Of a stretch of DNA of 57,854 bases, positions 1 to 8,231 are shown piece by piece; position 1 is the first letter of the stretch, and each line of letters opens with the position of its first letter. Under the pieces are notes generated by a model. That model was not told the origin of the DNA. It searched no databases and saw nothing but the letters and a program-made list of their open reading frames with translations. This DNA comes from Sphingomonas sp. PP-CE-1G-424 (GTDB lineage Bacteria > Pseudomonadota > Alphaproteobacteria > Sphingomonadales > Sphingomonadaceae), in the NCBI RefSeq assembly GCF_004341085.1, contig NZ_SLXW01000013.1, positions 1 through 57,854 of the forward strand, written 5' to 3'. The position numbers and the translations under genes were made by a program.

Positions 1-95
1 CCCATAATCCCACTGAACGAATGACTACTACCGGGACTCCGAATTACTAACCCGAGCGTCCGGGTGTGGGCGTGAACGGCCCTGCCGTTTTTAAG
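1..95. repeat. Terminal overlap, copy 1 (circle closure)
   Basis: This stretch is identical, base for base, to 57760-57854. The simplest reading is that a circular molecule was opened and the assembler kept one overlap, so the true circle is about 57,759 bp. It lies in the non-coding leader upstream of the resolvase, and a transposon is continuous across the junction, which also fits a circle. Confidence 0.9.
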
Positions 96-114
96 CGCCG
101 ACTAGCCCCGCCAG

Positions 115-225
115 TGTCGGAAAACACATGATAGCCGACACCCCTGACCTGGGCCTTCGCCGAACCACACGCGCCTCGGCCCATAACGATCGACAAACCC
201 TGTCGCTTTGATAAAGTGTGCGACA
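115..225. promoter_or_regulatory. res: res site for the adjacent resolvase
   Basis: Two dyads precede tnpR. The first is TGTCGG-N14-CCGACA at 115-140. The second is TGTCGC-N13-GCGACA at 201-225. Subsites of 24-28 bp with TGTC/GACA ends are typical Tn3-family resolvase sites, and their position in the leader suggests they also overlap the tnpR promoter. Related sequences occur at 39768 and 52069. The subsite count and exact borders are inferred by eye. Confidence 0.7.
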
Positions 226-250
226 ACATGCTTTTGATGGTTTGTCGTAC

Positions 251-835
251 ATGCTCGTCGGATATATGCGGGTATCGTCGGCTGACGATCGCCAAACGGT
301 CGATCTCCAGCGGGACGCGCTAGTCGCAGCCGGCGTCGATCATCGGAATCTCCATACCGACAAGGCATCCGGCGCGCGCGACGATCGACCGGGCCTGAAA
401 GCCTGCCTCGACTATCTGAACGCGGGCGACACGCTGATCGTGTGGAAGCTCGACCGGCTCGGGCGCTCGCTGCCGCACCTGCTGACGATCGTCACCGACC
501 TGAAGGCGCGCGGCATCGCGTTCCGGTCGCTGACCGAGCAGATGGATACGACCACGCCGCACGGCGAGTTGCTGTTCTCGCTGTTCGGCGCATTGGCGCA
601 ATATGAGCGTGCGCTGACTCGCGAACGGGTGATGGCGGGACTGGCCGCTGCCAAACGCCGGGGACGCCAGGGCGGTCGCCCGCCGATGATCGACGCCGAA
701 ACGCTCGAGCGGATCACCGCCGCGCTGGATGGTGGGGCGAGCAAGGCGTCCGTCTGCCGGACCTTCAAGGTGCCGCGCTCGACCCTGCTCGGAACGCTGT
801 CGCGGATCGGCTGGACCGCACCGGCCAAAGTCTGA
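251..835 (+). CDS. tnpR: Serine resolvase TnpR
   Basis: A 194-residue small serine recombinase that resolves Tn3-type cointegrates at the res site just upstream. The N-terminal catalytic domain begins GYMRVSS, with Ser9 in the RVS motif as the expected nucleophile. Further family motifs are VWKLDRLGRS, the TTTPHGELLFSLFGALAQYER segment (in parts), and a C-terminal helix-turn-helix from about residue 145 (GGRPP... KVPRSTLLGTL). I chose the ATG at 251 because it places the conserved GYxRVS at the expected offset; an in-frame codon at 218 would add 11 unconserved residues inside the res region. Full length and apparently intact. The tnpA reading frame starts 4 bases after its stop, in the same orientation. 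Confidence 0.93.
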   Translation: MLVGYMRVSSADDRQTVDLQRDALVAAGVDHRNLHTDKASGARDDRPGLKACLDYLNAGDTLIVWKLDRLGRSLPHLLTIVTDLKARGIAFRSLTEQMDTTTPHGELLFSLFGALAQYERALTRERVMAGLAAAKRRGRQGGRPPMIDAETLERITAALDGGASKASVCRTFKVPRSTLLGTLSRIGWTAPAKV

Positions 836-839
836 TTCG

Positions 840-3818
840 ATGCCGCGTCGCGCCGTCCAGTCGGATGAGCAACGCGCGGCGTTGCTTGCGCTTCCCGACG
901 ACGAAACCCTGCTCGTCCAGCACTGGACATTGAGCCAGGACGATCTGGCTGTCATCGTGCGCCGGAGACGGCCGCATAACCGGCTCGGTTTCGCGATCTA
1001 GCTTTGCGCGCTGCGCTATCCCGGCCGCCTGCTTCGCCCCGGGGAACTGATTCCCGATACCCCGCTCGCATTCGTTGCCGAGCAATTGCAGGTCGAACCC
1101 GATGTGCTGGCCGACTACGCGACGCGCGGCCCGACCCGGTACGAACAGCTCGATGCGCTGCGCGACGCGTTCGGTTTCACGCCGCTCAGTCGGCCGCTGC
1201 GAACAACATTGCAGGAATGGCTCCTGCCGATCGCGCTAACGACCACCAGCGGGCCCCGGCTCGCGCGGGTGCTGCTGGATGAGTGCCGGCGACGGCGCAT
1301 CATTGTGCCGGGCATCAGTTCCGTCGAGCGGATGGTCGCCCAGGCGTTGCTCGATGCCGAACGCCATGTTGCCGAGCATCTCACCCGAGGACTGGACGCC
1401 GGGCAACGCCAACTGCTCGACGCCCTTCTTTTGCCTCATGCCGGCACGAACCAGAGCGATCTGGCCTGGGTGCGGCAACCACCCGGCAAGCCGGGCCGCA
1501 AGACGTTTGCCGCCATCATCGAGCGATTGACACTGCTTCGAGCGATCGGGATCGATCCCGATATCGCCGCAGGCGTACATCCCGAACGCCTGCGACGCCT
1601 GTGCCAGGAGGGTGCGCGGCTGACCGCGCAGCACGTTCGGACGCTGCAAGCGACACGGCGTCGCGCCACATTGGTGGCGACCATACTTGAAACCATAGTG
1701 ACGCTCACCGACGATGCGGTGCTGATGTTCGATCGCCTGCTGGGCCAGATGTTCCGGCGCGAGCAGAACAGCGCGGACACGGCGCTCAAGCGTGACCGAC
1801 GTACCATCAACGGCAAAATCCGGTTGCTCGCCCGGCTCGGCGATGCCCTGCTTGCCGCCAGGGTGTCGGGTGGCGACATCGCCGCTGCGGTCGAAGCAAC
1901 GATCGGATGGGACGATCTCGGCCGCGAGGTCGATGAAGCCCGCAAGCTGATCCGTCCCGATGCCGTCGATCCCGTCACGATCGCCGCCACCAATTACCCC
2001 GTCCTCAGACAGGTCGGTCCCTCGTTCGTCGCCTCGTTCACATTCGGGGCGGTGCCAGCCTGCCATGCGCTCGCGCGAGCGGTCGCGATCATGCGCGACC
2101 TTCATCTCGGCCGCCTACGAAAGATACCGACCGACGCGCCGGTCGGCTTCATCCGGCAGGCTTGGCGTCGGGGGATCGGCTCCGACATTCCGGATCGCAG
2201 GATCTATGAACTGTGCGTGCTGGTCGAGCTTCGCGACCGGCTTCGCGCTGGCGACATGTGGGTCGAGGGAAGCCGGCGATATCGTGCCGTCGAGCAGCAA
2301 CTCATTTCCGGACGCGTATTCGCCACCATGCGCGCGGCTGGCCCATTGCCAATCCCGGCACCGGATACGGCCGGTGTCTGGCTGGCCGAACGACGCACCC
2401 GCCTTGCCCGTCGATTGGCCGAGGTCGAGCGAAAGGCGGAAACGGACGCGCTGGAAGACGTGCAACTCAGTCTCGGGAGGCTGCGGATTTCGCCGTTGAA
2501 GGCGGTCACGCCCGAGGAAGCCGATACCGCGCTTGCGCCACTCTATGCCCATCTACCCACGATCCGCATCACCGACCTCCTTGCCGAAGTCGATCGATGG
2601 ACTGGGTTCAGCCAGTGCTTCACGCATCTGCAAAATGGGCTTGTCGCCGATGAACCACGCGCGATCCTGACAGCGGTACTCGCCGATGCCACCAACCTGG
2701 GCCACACGCGCATGGCGGAAGCCTGCAATTTTGTGACCCAGCGCCAGCTCGGCTGGCTCGCCTCATGGCATCTGCGCGAGGAGACCTACGGCCGCGCTCT
2801 CGCCCGGCTGGTCGATGCCCAGCACACCGCACCGCTCGCCGCCCTGTTCGGGTCCGGCACCTCATCCAGCTCGGACGGTCAGAACTTCCCGCTCGACCGA
2901 CGCGCCCAGGCAACCGGCGCGGTCAATCCGCACAAGGGGACGGAGCCGGCCATCTCCTTCTACAGTCATATCTCGGATCGCTACGCGCCGTTCCATTCCA
3001 CCGTTATCTCGGCTTCCGCGAGCGAGGCGGCGCAAGTGCTCGACGGGCTGCTCCACCACGGCGCCGATCTGCACATCGAAGAGCATCACGTCGATGGCGG
3101 GGGCGTCTCCGACCATGTGTTCGCGCTATGCCATCTGCTCGGATTCCGGTTCGCGCCGCGCATCCCAAACATCGCCGCACGCCGCTTGCACTTGTTCGAC
3201 GGCATCGAACCCGGCCCCGATATCGCGCCGCTGGTTGCGGGCAGGATAGACGAAGGTCTGATCGCCGCGCACTGGGACGACGTGTTGCGATTGGGAACCT
3301 CGATCCGCACCGGCGTCGTCAGCGCATCGATCATGCTCGAACGGCTCGGCGCCTACCCGCGCGCCAACGGCTTGGCACTGGCATTGCGCGAGATCGGTCG
3401 CGTCGAACGCACGCTGTTCACGCTCGACTGGATCGAACAGCCCGAACAGCGTCGCCGCGCCACCCGCGAACTCAATAAGGGAGAAGCAGAAAATGCACTG
3501 AAACGCGCCATTTTCTTCCACCGCATCGGCCGTATCCGCGATCACGCGCTGCAAGCCCAGAGCCATCGTGCGAGCGCGCTTAATCTCGTCGCCGGTGCCA
3601 TAGTCCTGTGGAACACGACCTACTTGCAAGCCGCCCGGATGCATCTCGCCAACCTTGGCCGACCGGTCCCGCCGGACTTGCTCCAACACCTATCGCCGCT
3701 CGGCTGGCAGCACATCAACCTCACCGGGGATTACCTCTGGACCGATCCCGATGCGCCGTCCACCGCGCTCAGGCCGCTCCGCCTCATGCGCGCCGTCGAA
3801 GGTCTGGCAAAACCTTAG
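840..3818 (+). pseudogene. tnpA: Tn3-family transposase TnpA with in-frame amber codon
   Basis: The frame from ATG 840 to 3818 would give 992 residues, the usual size of Tn3-family TnpA. It is interrupted by TAG at 999-1001 (codon 54), between RRPHNRLGFAI and LCALRYPGRLL, where homologues read on without a break and typically carry Gln. A single CAG-to-TAG change would explain it. The rest is intact: the DDE residues can be placed at Asp in SSSDGQNF, Asp in EEHHVDGGGVSDHVFAL and Glu in NKGEAENALKRA. The stop lies inside IRR, as is normal. Translation could restart downstream (an ORF starts at 1086), but that would lose the N-terminal DNA-binding region. Either the element is now immobile, the host suppresses amber, or this is a base-call error. 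Confidence 0.85.
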
Positions 3819-3851
3819 CGTATATCTGGGTCCGTTCTATGTACCGACCCC
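3814..3851 (-). repeat. Transposon right inverted repeat (IRR, 38 bp)
   Basis: The reverse complement starts GGGGTCGGTACATAG and ends ATATACGCTAAG, the GGGG...TAAG layout of Tn3-family ends. It matches the repeat at 39711-39748 at 37 of 38 positions. The tnpA stop codon (3816-3818) lies inside it. The next five bases, AAACC, repeat just outside the other end. Confidence 0.93.
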
Positions 3852-3881
3852 AAACCGGATCGTACCCGAAAGCACGAACCG

Positions 3882-6854
3882 TCACCGGCTCATCCCCCGA
3901 TCCCGGTCGCGCCCACGATCGAGCGACGACGACAGCGCATCGCCGATCGACCGCTCGCTTTCCTGCTTCAGCGCCAGGTCGGGTGCATGGCGACGCAGTG
4001 CGGATTCGAGCTGCGGGTCACGGTGCAGCCCGCCCGCCGCCTTCTCCATCCGCTCGCGCAACCGCTCGGCACCGGCACTGTCGCCGGCCCGCTCCATGCC
4101 TGCCCGCGCCTGCTGCATTTTCTGCCAGCCTTCCACGAACCGCTCGGCACGCGCGTCCGGGTCTAGCCGCACACGCTTCTCGTCGGCCATCGCGCGTGCC
4201 GCGCCAACTGTATTGCCGCCCGACACCTGCTCGATAAGCTTCGGATCACGCGCAAGCGCCGATGCAAGGTCGCGCGCGGCATGGGGACGGGTCGCGTCCA
4301 GCCTCTCGCCAGCCTTCTGCAAAGCGCTCTCCTGATGCGGCAGCACGGGCAGACCCTTGTTGCGCATCCGGCCGATATCGCCCGCGGCACGTGCATAGCG
4401 TTCGATCGCCTTGGCCTGAGAGACGTCCAAGGTGGTGTTAATCGGACCCCCCTGGCTGCGATCACGGGCGGTGTTAATCGGACCCCCCTGCCCGTGATCG
4501 CGGGCAGTGTTAATCGCCCCCTCTTTCGCGACAGCCGGCTTTGGCCGGAAACCGGCAAACATGCCCTTGGCCTTGTCGCGCACCTTCTCGACCATCTGGC
4601 GTGCGAGTTCCGGGAACCGGATCTCGCGCCGATCGGCGAACGCCCGCGCCTGATCCTGCTCGGGCTTAGCGTAATCGCCCGCCATGTCCTTGCCGCGTTC
4701 GCGCGACAGAGCGCGAACAAGCTGGCGCTGGTCGGTGAAGTCGTCGCGGCCATAGTGAAGCTGCACGTCGTCGCGGTGCCGCGACATGCCGACATAGGCG
4801 CTGTGGCGGTCCATGCCCGGAGTGGCGAGGACATGGGCGCGATCGACCGTCACGCCTTGGGATTTGTGGAACGTCGCCGCATAGCCGTGATCGACATGGG
4901 CATAATCCTTGGTGTCGAACGCGACCCCGCGCCCGTCATCGAGGCGCACCGCCATGCCCTCGGGCGATACCCGCTCGATCGTCGCCAGCGTGCCGTTCTT
5001 GACCCCCATGCCGCGCTCGTTGCGAAGGAACATGATGCGGTCGCCGGTCGCGAACTGCCGCTCGCCGCGCTCGGCCTTCACCGTCACGTCATCGCCAAGG
5101 TCGCCGCTCGCGCGCAACCGGTCGCGCGCCTCGCCATTGAGGCTCTGCACCTCGGCGTTGGTGTGGGTGAGGATGATGCGGCTCTTGCCCGGCTCGGTCT
5201 GGCGCGCGCGATCCCAACCATCGACCAGCGCGCCCCGCGCCGCCTCGCGCGTGTCGGCCGCGTGGACCGTGCCCTTGCCGTCATAGGCGTGGATCGCCTC
5301 GCCGGTGCGCCCGGTCGCCAGCGCACGTGTGGCGTCGCGCTGCCAGTCCTCGCGCTGCCGGCGTATCTCGGTGATCTCGGCCGCGCCGTGCCGCTCGGTG
5401 ACGCTGCGGAACGCCGCGCCCGCCTCGATCGCCTGCAACTGCTCAGGATCGCCGACCATCACGACCTTGGCCCCAGCATCGCGTGCCTGGGACAGCACCC
5501 GCTCCATCTGGCGCGAGCCGATCATGCCAGCCTCGTCCACTACCAGCACGTCCTTGGGGCCTAGCTGCTCGCGGCCCTGCCCCCATGCGTGTTCCAGGCT
5601 AGCGATGGTGCGGGACTGGATGCCCGATCCGCCCTCAAGGTTCTCGGCCGCAATGCCCGACAACGCCGCGCCGCGAACCGTGTAACCCTGCCCCTCCCAT
5701 GCCTCGCGCGCCACGCCAAGCATCGCCGACTTGCCGCTGCCGGCATAGCCGACGACGGACGCCAGCCCCGCGTCGCCGGTCACATGATCGAAGGCGTCGC
5801 GCTGCTCGCCCGACAGGACAAGGCCACGCCCCTCGGCCGCGCCGATCGCGACGTCACGATGCCGATCGGCGACGCCATGCTCGCCCCGGCCCGCCAGATC
5901 GTCGCCGGCACGCTCAAGCCGGTTCTCCACCGCAATCATGTCGCGCGACGTGAACCGCTCCTGGTCGCGTCCATCCTTCCCCAATGCGACCAGCTCAGGG
6001 CTGGCGCGCACCGCCCCCATCACCTGGTCGAACTGCTCCTTGCCGTCGCTGTGCCGGAACGCGAACGTCGCAAGGTCACGGACGGTGAACGTGGCCTGCT
6101 GCCGCGTGAGGGCGTCCAGCGCGACATTGGGATCGGCGATGATCTTCTCGCCGTTCTCACGAGCGATGCGCGTGTGATCCTCGATCCGCTCCGCCTCAAG
6201 CCCCTGCTCCGGACGACGCGATGCGGCCGGGCCGATCTTGTGCTGCGGCTCCAGCCCGATCCCCTGCGCCTCGTAACTGCGGTGGTCGATGCGACCCTCA
6301 ATCCCCAGCTCGGCCATGCGCTCGTTAACGTGAGCGCTCCACGCCTCGCGCCAGTCCTTCAAAAGCTCGGTCGAGTTCCAGTCGCGGTTCTTCTTCCCGA
6401 ACCCCTCCAGCCCCACGTCGCGCATCGCAAGCATGACATGCGCGTGCGGCTTGGGCGTGCCGTCCTTCGCCTTGTCCCAATGCACGTTCAGATCAGCGAC
6501 CATCCCGCGATCGACAAACTGCTTCTTCACGAAATCGCGTGCGAGCTGGACGCCCTGCTTCTCGTTCATCTCACGCGGAATCGAGAACTCCACCTCACGG
6601 GCAAGCTGCGCGTCCTTGCGCTTCTCGCCTGCCTCAACCTCGTTCCACAGCGTCGTGCGATCGTTTAAACGCTCTGGTGCGCCCTCCGGCAACATCACCT
6701 CGGAGTGAATCACGCCCGCCTTGTTGCTGAAGTCGTGATCGCGGTTCAACCGATCGTCGTGCAGCTCAGATGCGGAACGATAGGCGGCGCTCGCGACGGC
6801 GCTCGATCCGTTTGCGCGGCTCACAACTTTGGCGGAGAAATGATAGATCGCCAT
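3882..6854 (-). CDS. traA: Conjugative relaxase/helicase TraA (MOBQ type)
   Basis: A 990-residue Ti-plasmid-type TraA: an N-terminal MobA/MobL relaxase that nicks oriT and a C-terminal AAA helicase. The relaxase part opens MAIYHFSAKVVSRANG and carries the metal-binding histidine motif KPHAHVMLAMRDV near residue 140. The helicase part shows Walker A VGYAGSGKSA (about residue 375), Walker B VLVVDEAGMIG (about 445) and a UvrD-like AATFHKSQGVTVD motif. I chose the ATG at 6854 because MAIYHF is the standard family start; four upstream residues are optional. The C-terminal region contains three imperfect copies of an INTARD...QGGP unit. The transposon IRR lies 31 bp past the stop, so the gene is intact but cut off from its former downstream neighbour. 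Confidence 0.93.
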   Translation of the reverse strand: MAIYHFSAKVVSRANGSSAVASAAYRSASELHDDRLNRDHDFSNKAGVIHSEVMLPEGAPERLNDRTTLWNEVEAGEKRKDAQLAREVEFSIPREMNEKQGVQLARDFVKKQFVDRGMVADLNVHWDKAKDGTPKPHAHVMLAMRDVGLEGFGKKNRDWNSTELLKDWREAWSAHVNERMAELGIEGRIDHRSYEAQGIGLEPQHKIGPAASRRPEQGLEAERIEDHTRIARENGEKIIADPNVALDALTRQQATFTVRDLATFAFRHSDGKEQFDQVMGAVRASPELVALGKDGRDQERFTSRDMIAVENRLERAGDDLAGRGEHGVADRHRDVAIGAAEGRGLVLSGEQRDAFDHVTGDAGLASVVGYAGSGKSAMLGVAREAWEGQGYTVRGAALSGIAAENLEGGSGIQSRTIASLEHAWGQGREQLGPKDVLVVDEAGMIGSRQMERVLSQARDAGAKVVMVGDPEQLQAIEAGAAFRSVTERHGAAEITEIRRQREDWQRDATRALATGRTGEAIHAYDGKGTVHAADTREAARGALVDGWDRARQTEPGKSRIILTHTNAEVQSLNGEARDRLRASGDLGDDVTVKAERGERQFATGDRIMFLRNERGMGVKNGTLATIERVSPEGMAVRLDDGRGVAFDTKDYAHVDHGYAATFHKSQGVTVDRAHVLATPGMDRHSAYVGMSRHRDDVQLHYGRDDFTDQRQLVRALSRERGKDMAGDYAKPEQDQARAFADRREIRFPELARQMVEKVRDKAKGMFAGFRPKPAVAKEGAINTARDHGQGGPINTARDRSQGGPINTTLDVSQAKAIERYARAAGDIGRMRNKGLPVLPHQESALQKAGERLDATRPHAARDLASALARDPKLIEQVSGGNTVGAARAMADEKRVRLDPDARAERFVEGWQKMQQARAGMERAGDSAGAERLRERMEKAAGGLHRDPQLESALRRHAPDLALKQESERSIGDALSSSLDRGRDRDRGMSR
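4436..4520. repeat. In-frame tandem repeat inside traA
   Basis: The segment GTGTTAATCGG and the bases around it recur three times at about 33-36 bp spacing, encoding INTTLDVSQ, INTARDRSQGGP and INTARDHGQGGP. It lies in the low-complexity linker of TraA, so length variation there should be tolerated. Confidence 0.75.
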
Positions 6855-6883
6855 GACGCTCCGCACACTGCCCTACTTAGCGC

Positions 6884-6912
6884 ACGTCGGCAACGACGTA
6901 TAAGCGCGCACT
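6884..6912. other. oriT: Candidate oriT
   Basis: Upstream of traA, a short hairpin (ACGTCG-GCAA-CGACGT, 6884-6899) is followed at once by ATAAGCGCGCACTCC. MOBQ origins such as those of RSF1010 and Ti plasmids have an inverted repeat followed by a TAA(A/G)TGCGCCCT-like nick region, and the arrangement and spacing agree. The bases only partly match that consensus, so the nick position is a guess. Confidence 0.5.
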
Positions 6913-7048
6913 CCCGATCTGCTGCGCATCTCCTGATTGACTTGGTGCCTGTGTTTGCCCTTTCCTGCTTTACCCTCATGCCGGGTGCGTTAAAGTGGTG
7001 GCATCAAGATGCGGAAGTGAGGCGATGCCGACATTAGGTTCACTGACG

Positions 7049-7375
7049 ATGACCAGTGCGATCTACCTCGCTGCGGCACTTGCTGAAATCGCCGGCTGCT
7101 TTGCTTTCTGGGCATGGATGAAGCTTGGGCGATCGGCGTGGTGGATTGCGCCGGGGACGGTCTCGCTGGCGCTATTCGCCTTCTTGTTGACCCGCGTCGA
7201 TTCTGATGCGGCCGGGCGGGCGTATGCTGCCTATGGCGGCGTCTATATCCTCTCGTCTTTGTTGTGGCTGTGGCTGGTTGAGCATCGTGCGCCCGATCGG
7301 TGGGATATGATCGGTGCAACCATGTGCATCGTTGGGGCGGGTGTAATCCTGCTCGCGCCGCGATCCGCTTTGTGA
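7049..7375 (+). CDS. YnfA-family small membrane protein (copy 1)
   Basis: A 108-residue protein of the YnfA/UPF0060 family with four predicted membrane helices and the family core LAEIAGCFAFWAW, DAAGRAYAAYGGVYI and PDRWD. The ATG at 7049 starts exactly at the conserved MTSAIYLAA; upstream in-frame codons add unconserved residues. It stands alone between oriT and the traC/traD genes, unlike its paralogue at 29015, which is coupled into the ars operon and is roughly 70% identical by eye. The function of the family is uncertain; association with ars genes suggests metalloid or drug export. Confidence 0.88.
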   Translation: MTSAIYLAAALAEIAGCFAFWAWMKLGRSAWWIAPGTVSLALFAFLLTRVDSDAAGRAYAAYGGVYILSSLLWLWLVEHRAPDRWDMIGATMCIVGAGVILLAPRSAL

Positions 7376-7385
7376 GGAAAAAGGT

Positions 7386-7715
7386 ATGAGGAAGGTTCGC
7401 GATTACGATGCTGAGCTAAAGGCGCTGAACGACAAGGCCCGCTCGCTCAAGGCGAAGCGGGTTGAACAGCTAGGCCAGCTCGTCGCTGCCACTGGTGCCG
7501 ATGCGCTTGATGCGGAAACCCTAGCCGGCGTGCTGCTCGATGCGATCGGATCAAAGGACGCCAGCGCGAAGGAGGCATGGCGCGCAAAGGGCGCGGCCTT
7601 CTTTCAACGGCGCGGGCGCAAAGGTGGCGGCGCTGCTGCGATCGACGGATCGGGCGCTGCGACTGAATCGGGCGGCGACGCTGCGGGCGGAAGCGGCGGA
7701 ACGGCGAACGGATAG
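7386..7715 (+). CDS. traC: TraC-like mobilization accessory protein
   Basis: A 109-residue protein with a charged N-terminal coiled-coil-like segment (RDYDAELKALNDKARSLKAKR) followed by QLGQLVAATGADALDAETLAGVLL and a Gly/Ala-rich tail. This architecture, and its place between oriT/traA and the coupling protein, match the small TraC-type accessory proteins of Ti-like transfer systems, which help relaxosome assembly at oriT. The symbol follows the Ti naming by position and size; sphingomonad annotations often call it TraD. It is preceded by AGGAAAAAGGT, a usable ribosome site. Confidence 0.65.
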   Translation: MRKVRDYDAELKALNDKARSLKAKRVEQLGQLVAATGADALDAETLAGVLLDAIGSKDASAKEAWRAKGAAFFQRRGRKGGGAAAIDGSGAATESGGDAAGGSGGTANG

Positions 7716-7728
7716 CAGGGGCTGGGTC

Positions 7729-7953
7729 GTGCAACGTCGCGAACGAACACGCCACCTGATTGAGCTAGGCGGCCTCGTCCAAAAAGCGGGCCTGGTCGAG
7801 CTGACCGACGACGATCGTGCCACCCTTTACGGCGCGCTGCTCGATCTTGCCGGGCGTGGTCGTCACGACGATTCTGGCGACATACTGGCGCTATGGAAAA
7901 GACGCGGAAAACGCGCGTTCGACGCAGAGGCGGAAGGGAGCGAGGCGCAATGA
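7729..7953 (+). CDS. traD: TraD-like mobilization accessory protein
   Basis: A 74-residue protein with ERTRHLIELGGLVQKAGL followed by LTDDDRATLYGALLDLA. The IELGGLVxKAGL motif and the size match Ti-type TraD (about 71 residues), a relaxosome accessory factor. I chose the GTG at 7729, 13 bases after traC, with GGGG upstream. A longer frame from ATG 7540 would overlap traC by 176 bp and its extra part looks like a shadow. Its stop overlaps the next start as ATGA at 7950. Confidence 0.65.
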   Translation: MQRRERTRHLIELGGLVQKAGLVELTDDDRATLYGALLDLAGRGRHDDSGDILALWKRRGKRAFDAEAEGSEAQ

Positions 7954-8231
7954 GCGATTTCGATATCGAGACGATCCGCTGCCAGGTCCGCGCGATGGAT
8001 TTCGTGCGCGGCACGCCAACGGAAATCGCGATGTGGCACGAAGACATGGCGGACTCGCGCGCCAACCTGGTCATCGAGGACATGATCCCGACGCCTAACG
8101 ACGATGCGTTTTTCACAATGATGCTGGATGAGGGTGTACCCCCTCCCCTCGTCTCGCAAATCCTGCTTCGGCTGCTCGATCATCCCGACGCCGATCGGTC
8201 TCTGCCGATCACGCCGATGGCGGCGCACTGA
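7950..8231 (+). CDS. Small conserved protein of the transfer operon
   Basis: A 93-residue acidic protein (MSDFDIETIRCQVRAMDFV...), mostly helical, with no signal peptide, membrane segment or motif I can name. The start ATG overlaps the traD stop (ATGA) and its own stop overlaps the start of the coupling protein gene (TGATG), so it is tightly coupled in a traC-traD-this-traG operon. A role in transfer or in regulating the coupling protein is inferred from position only. Confidence 0.7.
   Translation: MSDFDIETIRCQVRAMDFVRGTPTEIAMWHEDMADSRANLVIEDMIPTPNDDAFFTMMLDEGVPPPLVSQILLRLLDHPDADRSLPITPMAAH

Larger units (their letters stand above)
1..3851. mobile_element. Tn3-family transposon, right-hand part (tnpR, tnpA, IRR)
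   Basis: Right part of a transposon that begins at 39711 and runs through the window ends. It holds a res region, the resolvase gene, a nonsense-mutated tnpA and the right inverted repeat. The whole element is about 21,900 bp on the closed circle. The 5 bp just outside each end are AAACC (3852-3856 and 39706-39710), a target duplication of the length typical of the Tn3 family. Confidence 0.9.

Noticed and set aside
4281..5564. Long open frame on the plus strand opposite traA
   Set aside because: It is the antisense shadow of traA in high-GC DNA; the translation has no recognisable motif while the minus strand has all TraA motifs.
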